Origin: Buttiauxella sp. B2
GTDB lineage: Bacteria; Pseudomonadota; Gammaproteobacteria; Enterobacterales; Enterobacteriaceae
Direction: 5' to 3'
Length of the DNA: 64,000 nt
Assembly (NCBI RefSeq): GCF_006376615.1
Contig: NZ_VEXQ01000006.1
Span: 1 to 64,000 of the forward strand
In this document: in pieces, positions 20,553 through 29,461 of the stretch
Layout: each line of letters opens with the position of its first letter
Position numbering within the stretch: position 1 is the stretch's first letter
Position numbers and translations under genes: made by a program
Notes under the pieces: model-generated
The model's database searches: none
What the model saw: only the letters and a program-made list of their open reading frames with translations
Told to the model about the DNA's origin: nothing

Positions 20553-21530
20553 ATGGCATGCGGTGAGTTTTCCCTGATTGCCCGTTATTTTGATCGCGTA
20601 AGAAGTTCCCGTCGCGATGTGGAAACCGGAATTGGCGATGATTGTGCATTGCTGACGGTCGCCGAGAAGCAGCTATTAGCGATAAGTACCGATACGCTTG
20701 TTTCGGGCATCCACTTCCTGTCGGACATCGATCCTCGCGATCTGGGCTACAAAGCTCTGGCGGTGAATTTAAGTGATTTGGCTGCCATGGGTGCCGATCC
20801 TACCTGGCTGACGCTGGCCATTACCCTTCCTGAAGTCGATGAAAGCTGGCTTGAAGCTTTCAGCGATAGTCTGTTTGAACAACTCGACTATTACGATATG
20901 CAGCTGATTGGTGGCGACACAACGCGTGGCCCACTTTCCATGACGCTTGGCATTCATGGTCTGGTGCCTGTTGGTCGTGCGCTCAAACGCAGTGGTGCGC
21001 GTCCTGGTGACTGGATTTATGTGACAGGTACGCCTGGCGATAGCGCCGCTGGTCTGGCTATCTTGCAAGATAGTTTAACTGTTGAAGATCCCACGCAAGC
21101 TGCATATTTGAAAAAGCGCCATTTGCGACCAACACCGCGAATCTTGCATGGCCAGGCCTTGCGTGATTTGGCGAGCAGTGCAATTGATCTTTCTGACGGG
21201 CTAATTTCCGATTTGGGTCATATCCTTAAAGCAAGTGAGTGTGGTGCACGTGTTGATCTCGGCGCTTTACCATATTCTGAAGCCGTGAAAGCTAACGTCG
21301 ACACTGATCGTGCGTTGCAATGGGCGCTTTCCGGTGGGGAAGATTACGAGCTGTGCTTCACCGTGCCCGAACTAAACCGTGGTGCGCTGGATGTTGCCAT
21401 CGGTAATCTTGGTATTCCGTTTACCTGTATCGGCCAGATAGGGCCTGCGTCTGAAGGGCTACAGTTCATGCAGGATGGCAAACCGGTAACGCTGAATTTA
21501 AAAGGATACGACCACTTTGCTCCGCTCTAA
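20553..21530 (+). CDS. thiL: Thiamine-monophosphate kinase
   Basis: A 325-residue ATP-dependent kinase converting thiamin monophosphate to the diphosphate cofactor. PurM/ThiL fold: [23 protein letters not shown] and [10 protein letters not shown] are metal/ATP-binding signatures, and [12 protein letters not shown] lies in the C-terminal domain. Same length as E. coli ThiL. The 3' end overlaps the pgpA start. Confidence 0.97.
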   Translation: MACGEFSLIARYFDRVRSSRRDVETGIGDDCALLTVAEKQLLAISTDTLVSGIHFLSDIDPRDLGYKALAVNLSDLAAMGADPTWLTLAITLPEVDESWLEAFSDSLFEQLDYYDMQLIGGDTTRGPLSMTLGIHGLVPVGRALKRSGARPGDWIYVTGTPGDSAAGLAILQDSLTVEDPTQAAYLKKRHLRPTPRILHGQALRDLASSAIDLSDGLISDLGHILKASECGARVDLGALPYSEAVKANVDTDRALQWALSGGEDYELCFTVPELNRGALDVAIGNLGIPFTCIGQIGPASEGLQFMQDGKPVTLNLKGYDHFAPL

Positions 21531-22023
21531 AGATGTGGCTAAAAGCCGTCTAAAGCTCAGCAATCCCTGGCATTTACTCGCTACGGGTTTTGGTAGCGGA
21601 TTAAGCCCGATTATGCCGGGAACAGTGGGATCGCTTGCTGCAATCCCATTCTGGTATGGCATGACGTTTTTGCCATGGCAGCTTTATTCACTGGTGATAA
21701 TGGTCGGTATTTGCATCGGGGTTTATCTTTGCCACCAAACCGCACGCGACATGGGTGTTCATGACCATGGCAGTATCGTGTGGGATGAATTCATTGGCAT
21801 GTGGATAACCCTGATGGCGCTGCCAACCAATGACTGGCGTTGGGTTGCCGCAGGTTTTGTTATTTTCCGTATTCTCGATATCTGGAAGCCGTGGCCGATT
21901 CGCTGGTTTGATCGCAACGTTCATGGTGGTATGGGCATTATGGTGGACGACATCATCGCGGGCGTTATCTCTGCGGGGATTATTTATCTGATTGGTCACC
22001 ATTGGCCGATTGGAATTATTTGA
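21517..22023 (+). CDS. pgpA: Phosphatidylglycerophosphatase A
   Basis: A 168-residue inner-membrane phosphatase producing phosphatidylglycerol. Conserved segments: [27 protein letters not shown] and [14 protein letters not shown], with about four membrane helices. TTG at 21517 is the first accepted start, 14 nt inside thiL, with AAAGGA 10 nt before it. The triplet aligned with the annotated E. coli ATG is ACG (21508) here, because the thiL Tyr codon is TAC rather than TAT. Confidence 0.93.
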   Translation: MLRSKDVAKSRLKLSNPWHLLATGFGSGLSPIMPGTVGSLAAIPFWYGMTFLPWQLYSLVIMVGICIGVYLCHQTARDMGVHDHGSIVWDEFIGMWITLMALPTNDWRWVAAGFVIFRILDIWKPWPIRWFDRNVHGGMGIMVDDIIAGVISAGIIYLIGHHWPIGII

Positions 22024-22066
22024 CCCTCACACCGACCCTCTCCTTGAAAGAGAGAGGGGCCGGTGT
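22024..22066. repeat. REP-like GC-rich hairpin between convergent pgpA and yajO
   Basis: The dyad CCCTCTCC...GAGAGAGGG flanked by ACACCGA/CCGGTGT fills the space between convergent genes. A related CCCTCTCC...GGGAGAGGG element occurs at 27863. It probably acts as a bidirectional terminator or mRNA stabiliser. Confidence 0.6.
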
Positions 22067-22074
22067 ATGTTGCA

Positions 22075-23049
22075 TTACTTAAATCCGACCTTTTCATGCG
22101 GCTGGTAAATCGTTTCCAGCTCGGCAATCTCTTCCGGTTTTAGTGTTAAATCCACCGCGCCCAGTAAATCATCCAGTTGATGTTCACGAGAAACGCCAAT
22201 AATTGGTGCAGCAATGCCCGGTTTACTCAGTAACCATGCCAGTGCAACTTGTGCGCGGGTTACCCCTCTGTCATCTGCAACATTCGCCAGCCGCTCGGCA
22301 ATCAGCGCATCGTTGTCTTTGCTTCCTTCGTACAAACCTTTGCCTACTTCATCGGATACTGAACGTGCCGTGGTCTCACCCCATGGGCGGGTCAGTTTAC
22401 CACGGGCAAGCGGGCTCCATGGGATCACTGCAACCCCTTGCTCGTAGCACAGTGGCAGCATGTCGAGCTCTTCTTCTCGATAAAGTAAGTTGTAGTGATC
22501 CTGCATGGTGACGAATCGCGCCCAGCTATGTTGATCCTGTAATGCCAGTGCTTGTGCGAACTGTGCACTGTGCATTGACGATGCGCCGATATAGCGCGCT
22601 TTGCCCGCTTTCACCACGTCATTGAGCGCTTCAAGCGTTTCTTCAATTGGCGTGTTGTAGTCCCAACGGTGGATTTGCAGCAAATCGACATAGTCGGTTC
22701 CCAGGCGTCGCAGGCTGTCATCTATCGAACGCATAATTTGTGCCCGTGAAAGACCTTCGGGCAGGTCACCTACTTGAAAGTAAACCTTGGTGGCAAGGAC
22801 AGCATCTTCGCGACGCATGAAGTCTTTGAGGGCGCGCCCGACAATCTCTTCGCTGCTACCGTCGGAGTAGCTATTGGCGGTATCAAAGAAATTAATGCCG
22901 TTATCGATGGCGTGTTTGATGATAAGGCGGCTGCTTTCTTCGGGAAGGGTCCAGGCATGATTGCCACGGTCTGGCTCACCAAAGGTCATGCAACCCAGGC
23001 AAAGGCGGGAAACCTTGAGGTCTGTTCTTCCTAACATGTTGTATTGCAT
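22075..23049 (-). CDS. yajO: Aldo/keto reductase YajO
   Basis: A 324-residue AKR-family oxidoreductase: NADPH-dependent TIM barrel with the catalytic set D/Y/K/H (FFDTANSYSDG, ATKVYF, LQIHRWD) and cofactor segment AAPIIGVSR. E. coli YajO has been linked to 1-deoxyxylulose-5-phosphate formation as a bypass of Dxs, which fits its place beside dxs. The physiological substrate is uncertain. Confidence 0.95.
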   Translation of the reverse strand: MQYNMLGRTDLKVSRLCLGCMTFGEPDRGNHAWTLPEESSRLIIKHAIDNGINFFDTANSYSDGSSEEIVGRALKDFMRREDAVLATKVYFQVGDLPEGLSRAQIMRSIDDSLRRLGTDYVDLLQIHRWDYNTPIEETLEALNDVVKAGKARYIGASSMHSAQFAQALALQDQHSWARFVTMQDHYNLLYREEELDMLPLCYEQGVAVIPWSPLARGKLTRPWGETTARSVSDEVGKGLYEGSKDNDALIAERLANVADDRGVTRAQVALAWLLSKPGIAAPIIGVSREHQLDDLLGAVDLTLKPEEIAELETIYQPHEKVGFK

Positions 23050-23104
23050 GGTTCCACTCCTGCTAATTAAGGTTCTTTAAGCATAGCAGGAGTGGAGGAG
23101 TGGA

Positions 23105-24967
23105 TTACTTGAGCCAGTCGCGGATCTTTGTTTCCATACCTTGTGCATCGAGGCCGATAGCTGCACGAGCTTCTTCCTGAGTACCTTGCGGAATAAAGTA
23201 ATCCGGCAAACCGATATTCAGCACTGGAACCATTTTACGGTTTGCCATCAGAACTTCATTAACACCACTACCCGCACCACCGATTACGGCATTTTCTTCA
23301 ATGGTGACCAACGATTCGTGGCTGGCAGCCAGCTCCAGAATCAACGCTTCATCAAGTGGTTTCACAAAACGCATATCGATCAGTGTAGCGTTAAGCGATT
23401 GCGCAACGGCTTCGGCTTCCGGCAACAATGTACCGAAGTTCAGCAGCGCGATTTTTTCACCGTCACGCTTCTTCACGCCTTTGCCGATTGGCAGAGATTC
23501 CAATGGCTGCAGTTCAGCGCCTGTACCATTACCACGCGGATAACGCACAGCAGATGGGCCTGCGTTGTAGTGATAACCCGTGTGTAGCATCTGGCGGCAT
23601 TCGTTCTCATCACTTGGTGTCATGATGACCATTTCAGGAATGCAGCGCAGGAAGGAGATATCGAACGCACCTTGGTGGGTTTGCCCGTCGGCTCCAACAA
23701 TGCCCGCACGGTCGATGGCAAATAACACGGGTAGCTTTTGGATAGCCACATCGTGAATCACTTGATCGTATGCACGTTGTAGGAAGGTCGAATAAATCGC
23801 GACAACGGGTTTGTATCCACCAATCGCCAGACCCGCTGCAAATGTGACAGCATGCTGTTCGGCGATAGCAACATCAAAATACTGCGTAGGGTATTGGCGT
23901 GAAAACTCCACCATGCCCGAACCTTCACGCATTGCAGGTGTAACTGCCATTAATTTATCGTCTTTTGCGGCGGTTTCGCATAACCAGTTACCGAAGATTT
24001 TCGAGTAGCTTGGCAGGCCACCAGCAGCTTTTGGCAGCGTGCCACTTTGTGGGTCAAACTTAGGCACCGCATGGAAGCTAATAGGGTCTTTTTCAGCTGG
24101 TGCGTAACCACGACCTTTCTTGGTCATGATGTGCAGGAACTGCGGGCCGTTCAGGTCACGCATATTCTTGAGCGTATTCACCAGACCGACGACATCATGC
24201 CCATCGACAGGACCAATGTAGTTAAAACCTAGCTCTTCAAACAGCGTTCCTGGCACTACCATGCCTTTCAGGTGTTCTTCGGTACGCTTTAGCAGTTCTT
24301 TAATTGGCGGCACACCGGAAAAGACTTTCTTCCCGCCTTCACGCAGCGAAGAATAGAGTTTGCCGGAAAGCAGCTGTGCAAGGTGGTTGTTTAGCGCGCC
24401 CACATTCTCTGAAATTGACATTTCATTGTCGTTGAGAATCACGAGCATATTTGGGCGGATATCACCGGCATGGTTCATGGCTTCAAACGCCATACCCGCA
24501 GTGATTGCGCCATCGCCAATCACACAGACTGTGCGTCTGTCTTTGCCTTCTTTTTCGGCGGCGACGGCAATACCAATTCCTGCGCTAATCGAGGTGGACG
24601 AGTGGCCCACACTCAATACGTCATATTCACTTTCTGCGCGCCATGGGAACGGGTGCAAACCGCCTTTCTGGCGGATAGTGCCAATTTTGTCACGACGGCC
24701 AGTAATGATTTTATGTGGGTAAGCCTGATGACCGACATCCCAGATTAGCTGGTCGAACGGGGTGTTATACACATAGTGAAGTGCCACGGTCAGTTCTACC
24801 GTGCCAAGACCAGAGGCAAAGTGCCCGCTGGAACGGCTTACGCTATCGAGCAAGTAGCGACGTAACTCGTCACAAAGTTTCGGTAAGCTCTCTTTTGGCA
24901 ACAGGCGTAGCTCAGGGGCTGATTCCACCAGTGCGAGGGTCGGGTATTTGGCAATATCAAAACTCAT
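23105..24967 (-). CDS. dxs: 1-deoxy-D-xylulose-5-phosphate synthase
   Basis: A 620-residue thiamin-diphosphate enzyme condensing pyruvate and glyceraldehyde 3-phosphate, the entry step of the MEP isoprenoid pathway; it also feeds thiamin and pyridoxal synthesis. Features: [11 protein letters not shown] near the N-terminus, the ThDP-binding [15 protein letters not shown]...NDNEMSIS, the transketolase-like pyrimidine domain and the C-terminal domain. The start at 24967 gives the E. coli N-terminus [14 protein letters not shown]; the frame extends 10 codons upstream. It lies downstream of ispA, the farnesyl diphosphate synthase of the same pathway. Confidence 0.97.
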   Translation of the reverse strand: MSFDIAKYPTLALVESAPELRLLPKESLPKLCDELRRYLLDSVSRSSGHFASGLGTVELTVALHYVYNTPFDQLIWDVGHQAYPHKIITGRRDKIGTIRQKGGLHPFPWRAESEYDVLSVGHSSTSISAGIGIAVAAEKEGKDRRTVCVIGDGAITAGMAFEAMNHAGDIRPNMLVILNDNEMSISENVGALNNHLAQLLSGKLYSSLREGGKKVFSGVPPIKELLKRTEEHLKGMVVPGTLFEELGFNYIGPVDGHDVVGLVNTLKNMRDLNGPQFLHIMTKKGRGYAPAEKDPISFHAVPKFDPQSGTLPKAAGGLPSYSKIFGNWLCETAAKDDKLMAVTPAMREGSGMVEFSRQYPTQYFDVAIAEQHAVTFAAGLAIGGYKPVVAIYSTFLQRAYDQVIHDVAIQKLPVLFAIDRAGIVGADGQTHQGAFDISFLRCIPEMVIMTPSDENECRQMLHTGYHYNAGPSAVRYPRGNGTGAELQPLESLPIGKGVKKRDGEKIALLNFGTLLPEAEAVAQSLNATLIDMRFVKPLDEALILELAASHESLVTIEENAVIGGAGSGVNEVLMANRKMVPVLNIGLPDYFIPQGTQEEARAAIGLDAQGMETKIRDWLK

Positions 24968-24988
24968 TAGAAACTCATCGTGGTGTTT

Positions 24989-25028
24989 ACCCTTCATCCT
25001 TCAAGCCTCTGCCTGAATGCCAAAGGGT
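24989..25028. repeat. Short dyad element in the ispA-dxs gap, possible ERIC-end remnant
   Basis: A 40-bp element with ACCCTT/AAGGGT termini contains CATCCTTCAAGC (24995-25006). The same 12-mer occurs at 48091 in the lon leader. It lies 21 bp before the dxs ATG inside an otherwise tight operon. Confidence 0.45.
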
Positions 25029-25038
25029 AAGTTAATAA

Positions 25039-25938
25039 TTATTTATCACGTTGGATTATATAACTCGCTAACGCTTCCAGTGCGGTAGTGTCTAGCGACT
25101 GGCTAGCCAAGCCTTCCAGCGCTCGGAGAGAATCCTGATAGAGATCCCACGCTTTGGTTTTGGCATTTTCTAGCCCCAACAGTGCTGGGTAGGTGCTTTT
25201 ACCCAGTTGCTGATCGGCGCCCTGGCGTTTACCCAGTGTAGCGGTATCGCCAATAACGTCGAGAATATCGTCCTGAACCTGGAATGCGAGCCCGATGCTT
25301 TCAGCATAGCGGTCGAGCAATGGCAGGGCAGCGCGGCCTACATCACCTGCACTCAACGCGCCCAGACGAACAGCGCAACGAATTAGCGCCCCTGTTTTAT
25401 GGCGATGAATGCGCTCAAGGTTTTGCAGATCAACATGCTTACCTTCCGCTTCTAGATCTAATGCCTGGCCGCCGCACATTCCGGCAACGCCACTGGCTGT
25501 AGCCAGTTCTTTCACCATCAATAGCCGGTCAGCAATGGCGACGCCAGCCATTGGAGCATCACTTAGTATAGAAAATGCCAACGTTTGTAGGGCGTCTCCG
25601 GCCAAAATAGCACTGGCTTCACCGAATTTAATATGACACGTCGGTTGCCCGCGACGAAGGTCATCGTCGTCCATGGCCGGTAAATCATCATGGATCAAGG
25701 AATAAGCATGGATGCATTCTACTGCCGCAGCAGGTGCATCCAGTGTTTCTTGCGCTATGCCGAACATTTCTCCGGTCGCGTAGACCAGGAATGGGCGCAG
25801 TCTCTTGCCACCAAATAGTGCGCCATAGTGCATGGCCTCAACCAGAGGAGTGTTCTGAAACGGTAGCGGCGCTAAACAACGCAGCAGCGCATCGTTGGCC
25901 CGCACGGCTCGGGCCTGCAACTGATGGTTAAAATCCAT
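25039..25938 (-). CDS. ispA: Farnesyl diphosphate synthase (geranyltranstransferase)
   Basis: A 299-residue prenyltransferase joining DMAPP/GPP with IPP. The two aspartate-rich motifs are visible: DDLPAMDDDDLRRG (FARM) and FQVDDILD-like FQVQDDILDV (SARM). Same length as E. coli IspA. Its ATG abuts the TAA of xseB directly, so the two are translationally coupled. Confidence 0.97.
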   Translation of the reverse strand: MDFNHQLQARAVRANDALLRCLAPLPFQNTPLVEAMHYGALFGGKRLRPFLVYATGEMFGIAQETLDAPAAAVECIHAYSLIHDDLPAMDDDDLRRGQPTCHIKFGEASAILAGDALQTLAFSILSDAPMAGVAIADRLLMVKELATASGVAGMCGGQALDLEAEGKHVDLQNLERIHRHKTGALIRCAVRLGALSAGDVGRAALPLLDRYAESIGLAFQVQDDILDVIGDTATLGKRQGADQQLGKSTYPALLGLENAKTKAWDLYQDSLRALEGLASQSLDTTALEALASYIIQRDK

Positions 25939-26181
25939 TTACTCGTTATCCGGGGTAAAAGGCTTGAGTGGGGCATCTTCGCTATCGTTTAGCAGGATTT
26001 GCACGCGTTGTTCCGCTTGTTGCAGTTTCACCTGACCCTGGCGTGCCAGTTGCACACCACGTTCAAATTCATTTAACGCTTCTTCGAGCGCTAAATCTCC
26101 GCTTTCAAGACGAGTAACAATCTGCTCAAGCTCCACAAGCGCAGTTTCAAAGCTGGCCGGGACTTCGGTTTTTTTCGGCAT
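25939..26181 (-). CDS. xseB: Exodeoxyribonuclease VII small subunit
   Basis: An 80-residue helical subunit of ExoVII (XseA encoded elsewhere), which degrades single-stranded DNA from both ends. The family core [20 protein letters not shown] and [14 protein letters not shown] is present. First gene of the xseB-ispA-dxs-yajO unit on the minus strand and divergent from thiI. Confidence 0.95.
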   Translation of the reverse strand: MPKKTEVPASFETALVELEQIVTRLESGDLALEEALNEFERGVQLARQGQVKLQQAEQRVQILLNDSEDAPLKPFTPDNE

Positions 26182-26372
26182 AGTGAATGTCTGACTCTAA
26201 TAATTTTTGCGACTCTGCCATGGTAGCGGAGTCATTTGTGTAACGCTATGGCAAGCTGTTAGTGATATACTTTTGCGCCTCGGATGTAACGGCGCTATTG
26301 CCGCTGCAATTCTTTAAGTCTTTCAGCCCGCATGATTCATCATGCCTGGCTCACCAACGAATCATAGCCGCC

Positions 26373-27824
26373 ATGAAGTTTATCATTAAATTGTTCCCGG
26401 AAATCACAATCAAGAGTCAATCTGTGCGCATACGCTTTATTAAGATGCTCACCGGGAACATTCGCAACGTTTTAAAACACTACGATGAAGATCTGGCGGT
26501 TGTTCGCCACTGGGACAACATTGAAGTTCGCGCCAAAGATGAAAATCAGCGTATCGCCATTCGTGAAGCGTTGACCCGTATTCCAGGTATTCACCATATT
26601 CTGGAAGTAGAAGATGTGCCGTATACCGATTTGCACAATATCTTCGAACAGGCGCTGGAGCTTTATCGCGAACAACTGGAAGGCAAAACCTTCTGCGTGC
26701 GTGTTAAACGTCGTGGTAAGCATGAATTCAGCTCGATTGAAGTTGAACGCTATGTGGGTGGCGGCCTGAATCAACACATTGAATCAGCGCGCGTAAAACT
26801 GACGAAGCCGGATGTTACTGTCAATCTGGAAATCGAAAACGACCGCCTGCTGTTGGTGAAAGGTCGCTACGAAGGTATCGGCGGCTTCCCTATTGGCACC
26901 CAGGAAGACGTGTTGTCGTTGATTTCAGGCGGTTTCGACTCGGGCGTTTCCAGCTATATGCTGATGCGCCGTGGTTGCCGCGTGCATTACTGTTTCTTTA
27001 ACCTCGGTGGTGCGGCGCACGAAATCGGTGTTAAACAAGTTGCGCATTATTTATGGAACCGCTTTGGTAGCTCCCACCGTGTGCGTTTCGTTGCTATCAA
27101 CTTTGAACCCGTCGTTGGCGAGATCCTTGAGAAAGTCGAAGACGGGCAGATGGGCGTGGTGCTCAAGCGTATGTTCGTACGTGCAGCTTCGCGTGTTGCG
27201 GAACGCTATGGCGTGCAAGCGCTGGTGACCGGTGAAGCGCTGGGCCAGGTTTCCAGCCAGACGCTGACCAACTTGCGTTTAATCGACAATGTTTCCGATA
27301 CCCTGATTCTGCGCCCGCTCATCTCTCATGATAAAGAACACATCATCGATTTGGCGCGTGAAATTGGTACTGCTGACTTTGCCCGTACCATGCCGGAATA
27401 CTGCGGTGTTATCTCAAAAAGCCCAACTGTGAAAGCGGTGAAGGTGAAGATTGAAGCAGAAGAAGCCAACTTTGACTTCTCGATTCTGGATCGCGTAATT
27501 GAAGAAGCGACCAACGTTGATATCCGCGAAATCGCCAATCAGACCAAAGAAGTGGTGACGGAAGTTGAAACTGTTGACGCATTTGGCCCAAATGACGTGC
27601 TGCTTGATATCCGTTCTATTGATGAGCAAGACGATAAGCCATTCAAACCAGAAGGTGTGGAAGTGGCATCAATACCATTCTATAAACTGAGCACCACATT
27701 TGGCGATTTGGATCAGAGCAAAAACTATTTGCTGTGGTGCGAACGTGGTGTGATGAGTCGTTTGCAAGCGCTGTATCTGTGTGAGCAAGGCTTCGCAAAC
27801 GTGAAGGTTTATCGTCCCGAGTAA
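26373..27824 (+). CDS. thiI: tRNA 4-thiouridine synthetase / thiazole sulfurtransferase
   Basis: A 483-residue enzyme that activates U8 of tRNA for s4U formation and relays sulfur to ThiS for thiamin thiazole synthesis. Domains: N-terminal ferredoxin-like and THUMP RNA-binding region (residues 1-165), PP-loop AANH domain ([12 protein letters not shown]), and C-terminal rhodanese with the persulfide Cys in [10 protein letters not shown]; the disulfide partner Cys is in PEYCGVIS. The start at 26373 matches E. coli [15 protein letters not shown]; the open frame reaches further upstream without support. Confidence 0.97.
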   Translation: MKFIIKLFPEITIKSQSVRIRFIKMLTGNIRNVLKHYDEDLAVVRHWDNIEVRAKDENQRIAIREALTRIPGIHHILEVEDVPYTDLHNIFEQALELYREQLEGKTFCVRVKRRGKHEFSSIEVERYVGGGLNQHIESARVKLTKPDVTVNLEIENDRLLLVKGRYEGIGGFPIGTQEDVLSLISGGFDSGVSSYMLMRRGCRVHYCFFNLGGAAHEIGVKQVAHYLWNRFGSSHRVRFVAINFEPVVGEILEKVEDGQMGVVLKRMFVRAASRVAERYGVQALVTGEALGQVSSQTLTNLRLIDNVSDTLILRPLISHDKEHIIDLAREIGTADFARTMPEYCGVISKSPTVKAVKVKIEAEEANFDFSILDRVIEEATNVDIREIANQTKEVVTEVETVDAFGPNDVLLDIRSIDEQDDKPFKPEGVEVASIPFYKLSTTFGDLDQSKNYLLWCERGVMSRLQALYLCEQGFANVKVYRPE

Positions 27825-27829
27825 GCAAT

Positions 27830-27857
27830 AAAACCTTCTCATAAATGAGAAGGTTTT
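27830..27857 (+). terminator. Terminator after thiI
   Basis: A perfect 12-bp A/T-flanked stem (27830-27841 with 27846-27857) with a 4-nt loop lies 5 nt past the thiI stop. Confidence 0.9.
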
Positions 27858-27862
27858 ATTTG

Positions 27863-27898
27863 TTCCCTCTCCTGCTGGGAGAGGGCTGGGATGAAGGC
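27863..27898. repeat. REP-like CCCTCTCC/GGGAGAGGG element
   Basis: The stem CCCTCTCC-TGCT-GGGAGAGGG, continued by CTGGGATGAAGGC, is of the kind found between enterobacterial genes. It marks the left edge of the inserted amino-sugar module. Confidence 0.55.
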
Positions 27899-27965
27899 AT
27901 CAGGCCGCCAGGTTTACTCCTTCTTCCTGCGGCATCCGGTCGCACAAAATCTCTGCGAGATAACG

Positions 27966-28700
27966 ATGCAAAAAGTGCACAAGTACATTGAGATTAAGGA
28001 ACGCATAAAAAGCGGTATCCTCAATCAAATCTACAAGAAGGGTGAAAGCATTCCCTCCGAGCGCGAGCTAGCAAGCCAATATGGCGTAACTCGTGTGACG
28101 GTGCAGAAAGCGGTGGATAGCCTGGTTCAGGAAGGGTTTATCGAGCGCATTCATGGCAAAGGGATGTTCGTGCTGAAAAACAGCGCCACCAACGTGTACC
28201 TTTTGAACAATGAGACCAGCGACAGCATTCTCGGTTTTTCCCGTGAGTTTCAGGGGCGAGTGAAAGTCAGCAGCCAGCTTTTGGCGTTCAACGTCATACA
28301 AGCTGATGCCACTTTGGCGCAACATCTGGAAATTTCAGTCGGGGAAAACGTCTGGTTTATCCGCCGTATTCGTTTGCTCGACGGTAACCCAGTGCTGGTG
28401 GAAGACTCTAATATTCCGCAAAGCGTGATTGCGACGATCCCGGAAGCTATCCTCAAAGAAAGCTCTTTGTACGGCTATATCGAAGAATACACCGGTAAGA
28501 AAATCAAAGACGCCGACTCGATTATTGAAGCCGCACTGTTTGATGAAGAGCTTGCGCCGCTGCTTAATGTAGCCTGCGGGCAGCCAATGCTGAAAATTAC
28601 CGAAGTGACCCGCCTGGCTGATAAAACGGTGTTTAACTATTCCATCAGCTACAACCGGGCCGACATTTTCCGGGTCAAAAACCTGCGAATCGAACGCTAG
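27966..28700 (+). CDS. GntR/HutC-family (UTRA) transcriptional regulator, NagR/DasR-like
   Basis: A 244-residue regulator: winged HTH at residues 5-75 (GESIPSERELASQYGVTRVT, QEGFIERIHGKGMFVL) and a C-terminal UTRA ligand domain (residues 95-240; FIRRIRLLDGNPVLVEDS, YIEEYTGKK). The HutC subfamily senses sugar phosphates or other small ligands. It converges on the EIIC-GH4-NagB operon, whose promoter holds an 18-bp palindrome one base from the DasR/NagR dre consensus, so it probably represses that operon and releases it with an amino-sugar phosphate. ATG 27966 is chosen because homologues start near the HTH; an upstream in-frame ATG at 27891 lies within a REP-like element. Confidence 0.85.
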   Translation: MQKVHKYIEIKERIKSGILNQIYKKGESIPSERELASQYGVTRVTVQKAVDSLVQEGFIERIHGKGMFVLKNSATNVYLLNNETSDSILGFSREFQGRVKVSSQLLAFNVIQADATLAQHLEISVGENVWFIRRIRLLDGNPVLVEDSNIPQSVIATIPEAILKESSLYGYIEEYTGKKIKDADSIIEAALFDEELAPLLNVACGQPMLKITEVTRLADKTVFNYSISYNRADIFRVKNLRIER

Positions 28701-28725
28701 CAGGCACTAAGGTGCCTGCCTGGTT
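28700..28725. terminator. Hairpin between the convergent regulator and nagB-like genes
   Basis: The 8-bp stem GCAGGCAC/GTGCCTGC with a 4-nt loop at the meeting point of two convergent genes is a plausible bidirectional terminator with modest T-tails. Confidence 0.6.
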
Positions 28726-28726
28726 T

Positions 28727-29452
28727 TCACTCTAGTGCGTTGGCCGCGGCTTTATCGACATACAAACTCGCCTGCGTTACTGTTTTCACCAGTGTCGACG
28801 GAATATCGCGACTCGCTGGGTGATTCACGGTTTGCGCGACAATCCCCGCTTTCTTCTCACCGCTCGCCATCAGCACAATCTTTTTCGCGGCCAGAATAGT
28901 TTTCAGTCCTAGCGAAATCCCCTGTTGCACGTTGCGTTGCGTGTCGAAATACTTCACTGAAACTGCCTGAGTGACCGCATCCAGATCAATCACATGACAG
29001 GTGTTGTCCAGCGAAGCACCTGGTTCGTTAAAACCGATATGCCCGTTCATGCCGATACCGAGCACGATACAGTCTATTGGCCCATGCTGGTCAATATAAC
29101 GATCAACGCGCTGGCATTCTTCTTGTGGGTGAGTGGTTAACCCGTCGAAAAAGCAGATTTGCTTGTCACGCAGCGTCAGCTTATCGAAGAAATGGTGCCA
29201 GACCATCTCGCGACAACTCCCTTTATCCGCTTTACTGAGCCCTAACCATTCATCGAGGCCGAGAAACTGGGTGTGTGAAAAATCTACATGACCTTGTTTT
29301 TGCGCTTCGACCAATGCCGCAAATACTCCCAGCGGCGTATCACCACCCGCGATGCAGATAAGCGCGTTGGGTTTCGCGTTCACACAGTTAATGACGTTTT
29401 GTGCCACCGCCTGACACAATTGCGGGTAGTCTGGGAAAATATGGGTTTTCAT
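28727..29452 (-). CDS. Glucosamine-6-phosphate deaminase-like protein (short NagB type)
   Basis: A 241-residue sugar-phosphate isomerase-fold protein. NagB signatures: GGDTPLGVF (phosphate binding), LGLDEW (Asp67, equivalent to E. coli NagB Asp72) and GIGMNGHIGFNEPG (His138 and Glu143). The NGH form replaces the DGH of E. coli NagB (266 residues) and is typical of the short Bacillus-type enzymes. It would convert glucosamine 6-phosphate to fructose 6-phosphate and ammonium. It is last in the operon, 9 nt after the GH4 gene, consistent with the disaccharide imported upstream containing glucosamine. A YieK-like activity on another amino-sugar phosphate is possible. Confidence 0.82.
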   Translation of the reverse strand: MKTHIFPDYPQLCQAVAQNVINCVNAKPNALICIAGGDTPLGVFAALVEAQKQGHVDFSHTQFLGLDEWLGLSKADKGSCREMVWHHFFDKLTLRDKQICFFDGLTTHPQEECQRVDRYIDQHGPIDCIVLGIGMNGHIGFNEPGASLDNTCHVIDLDAVTQAVSVKYFDTQRNVQQGISLGLKTILAAKKIVLMASGEKKAGIVAQTVNHPASRDIPSTLVKTVTQASLYVDKAAANALE

Positions 29453-29461
29453 GGCTACTCC

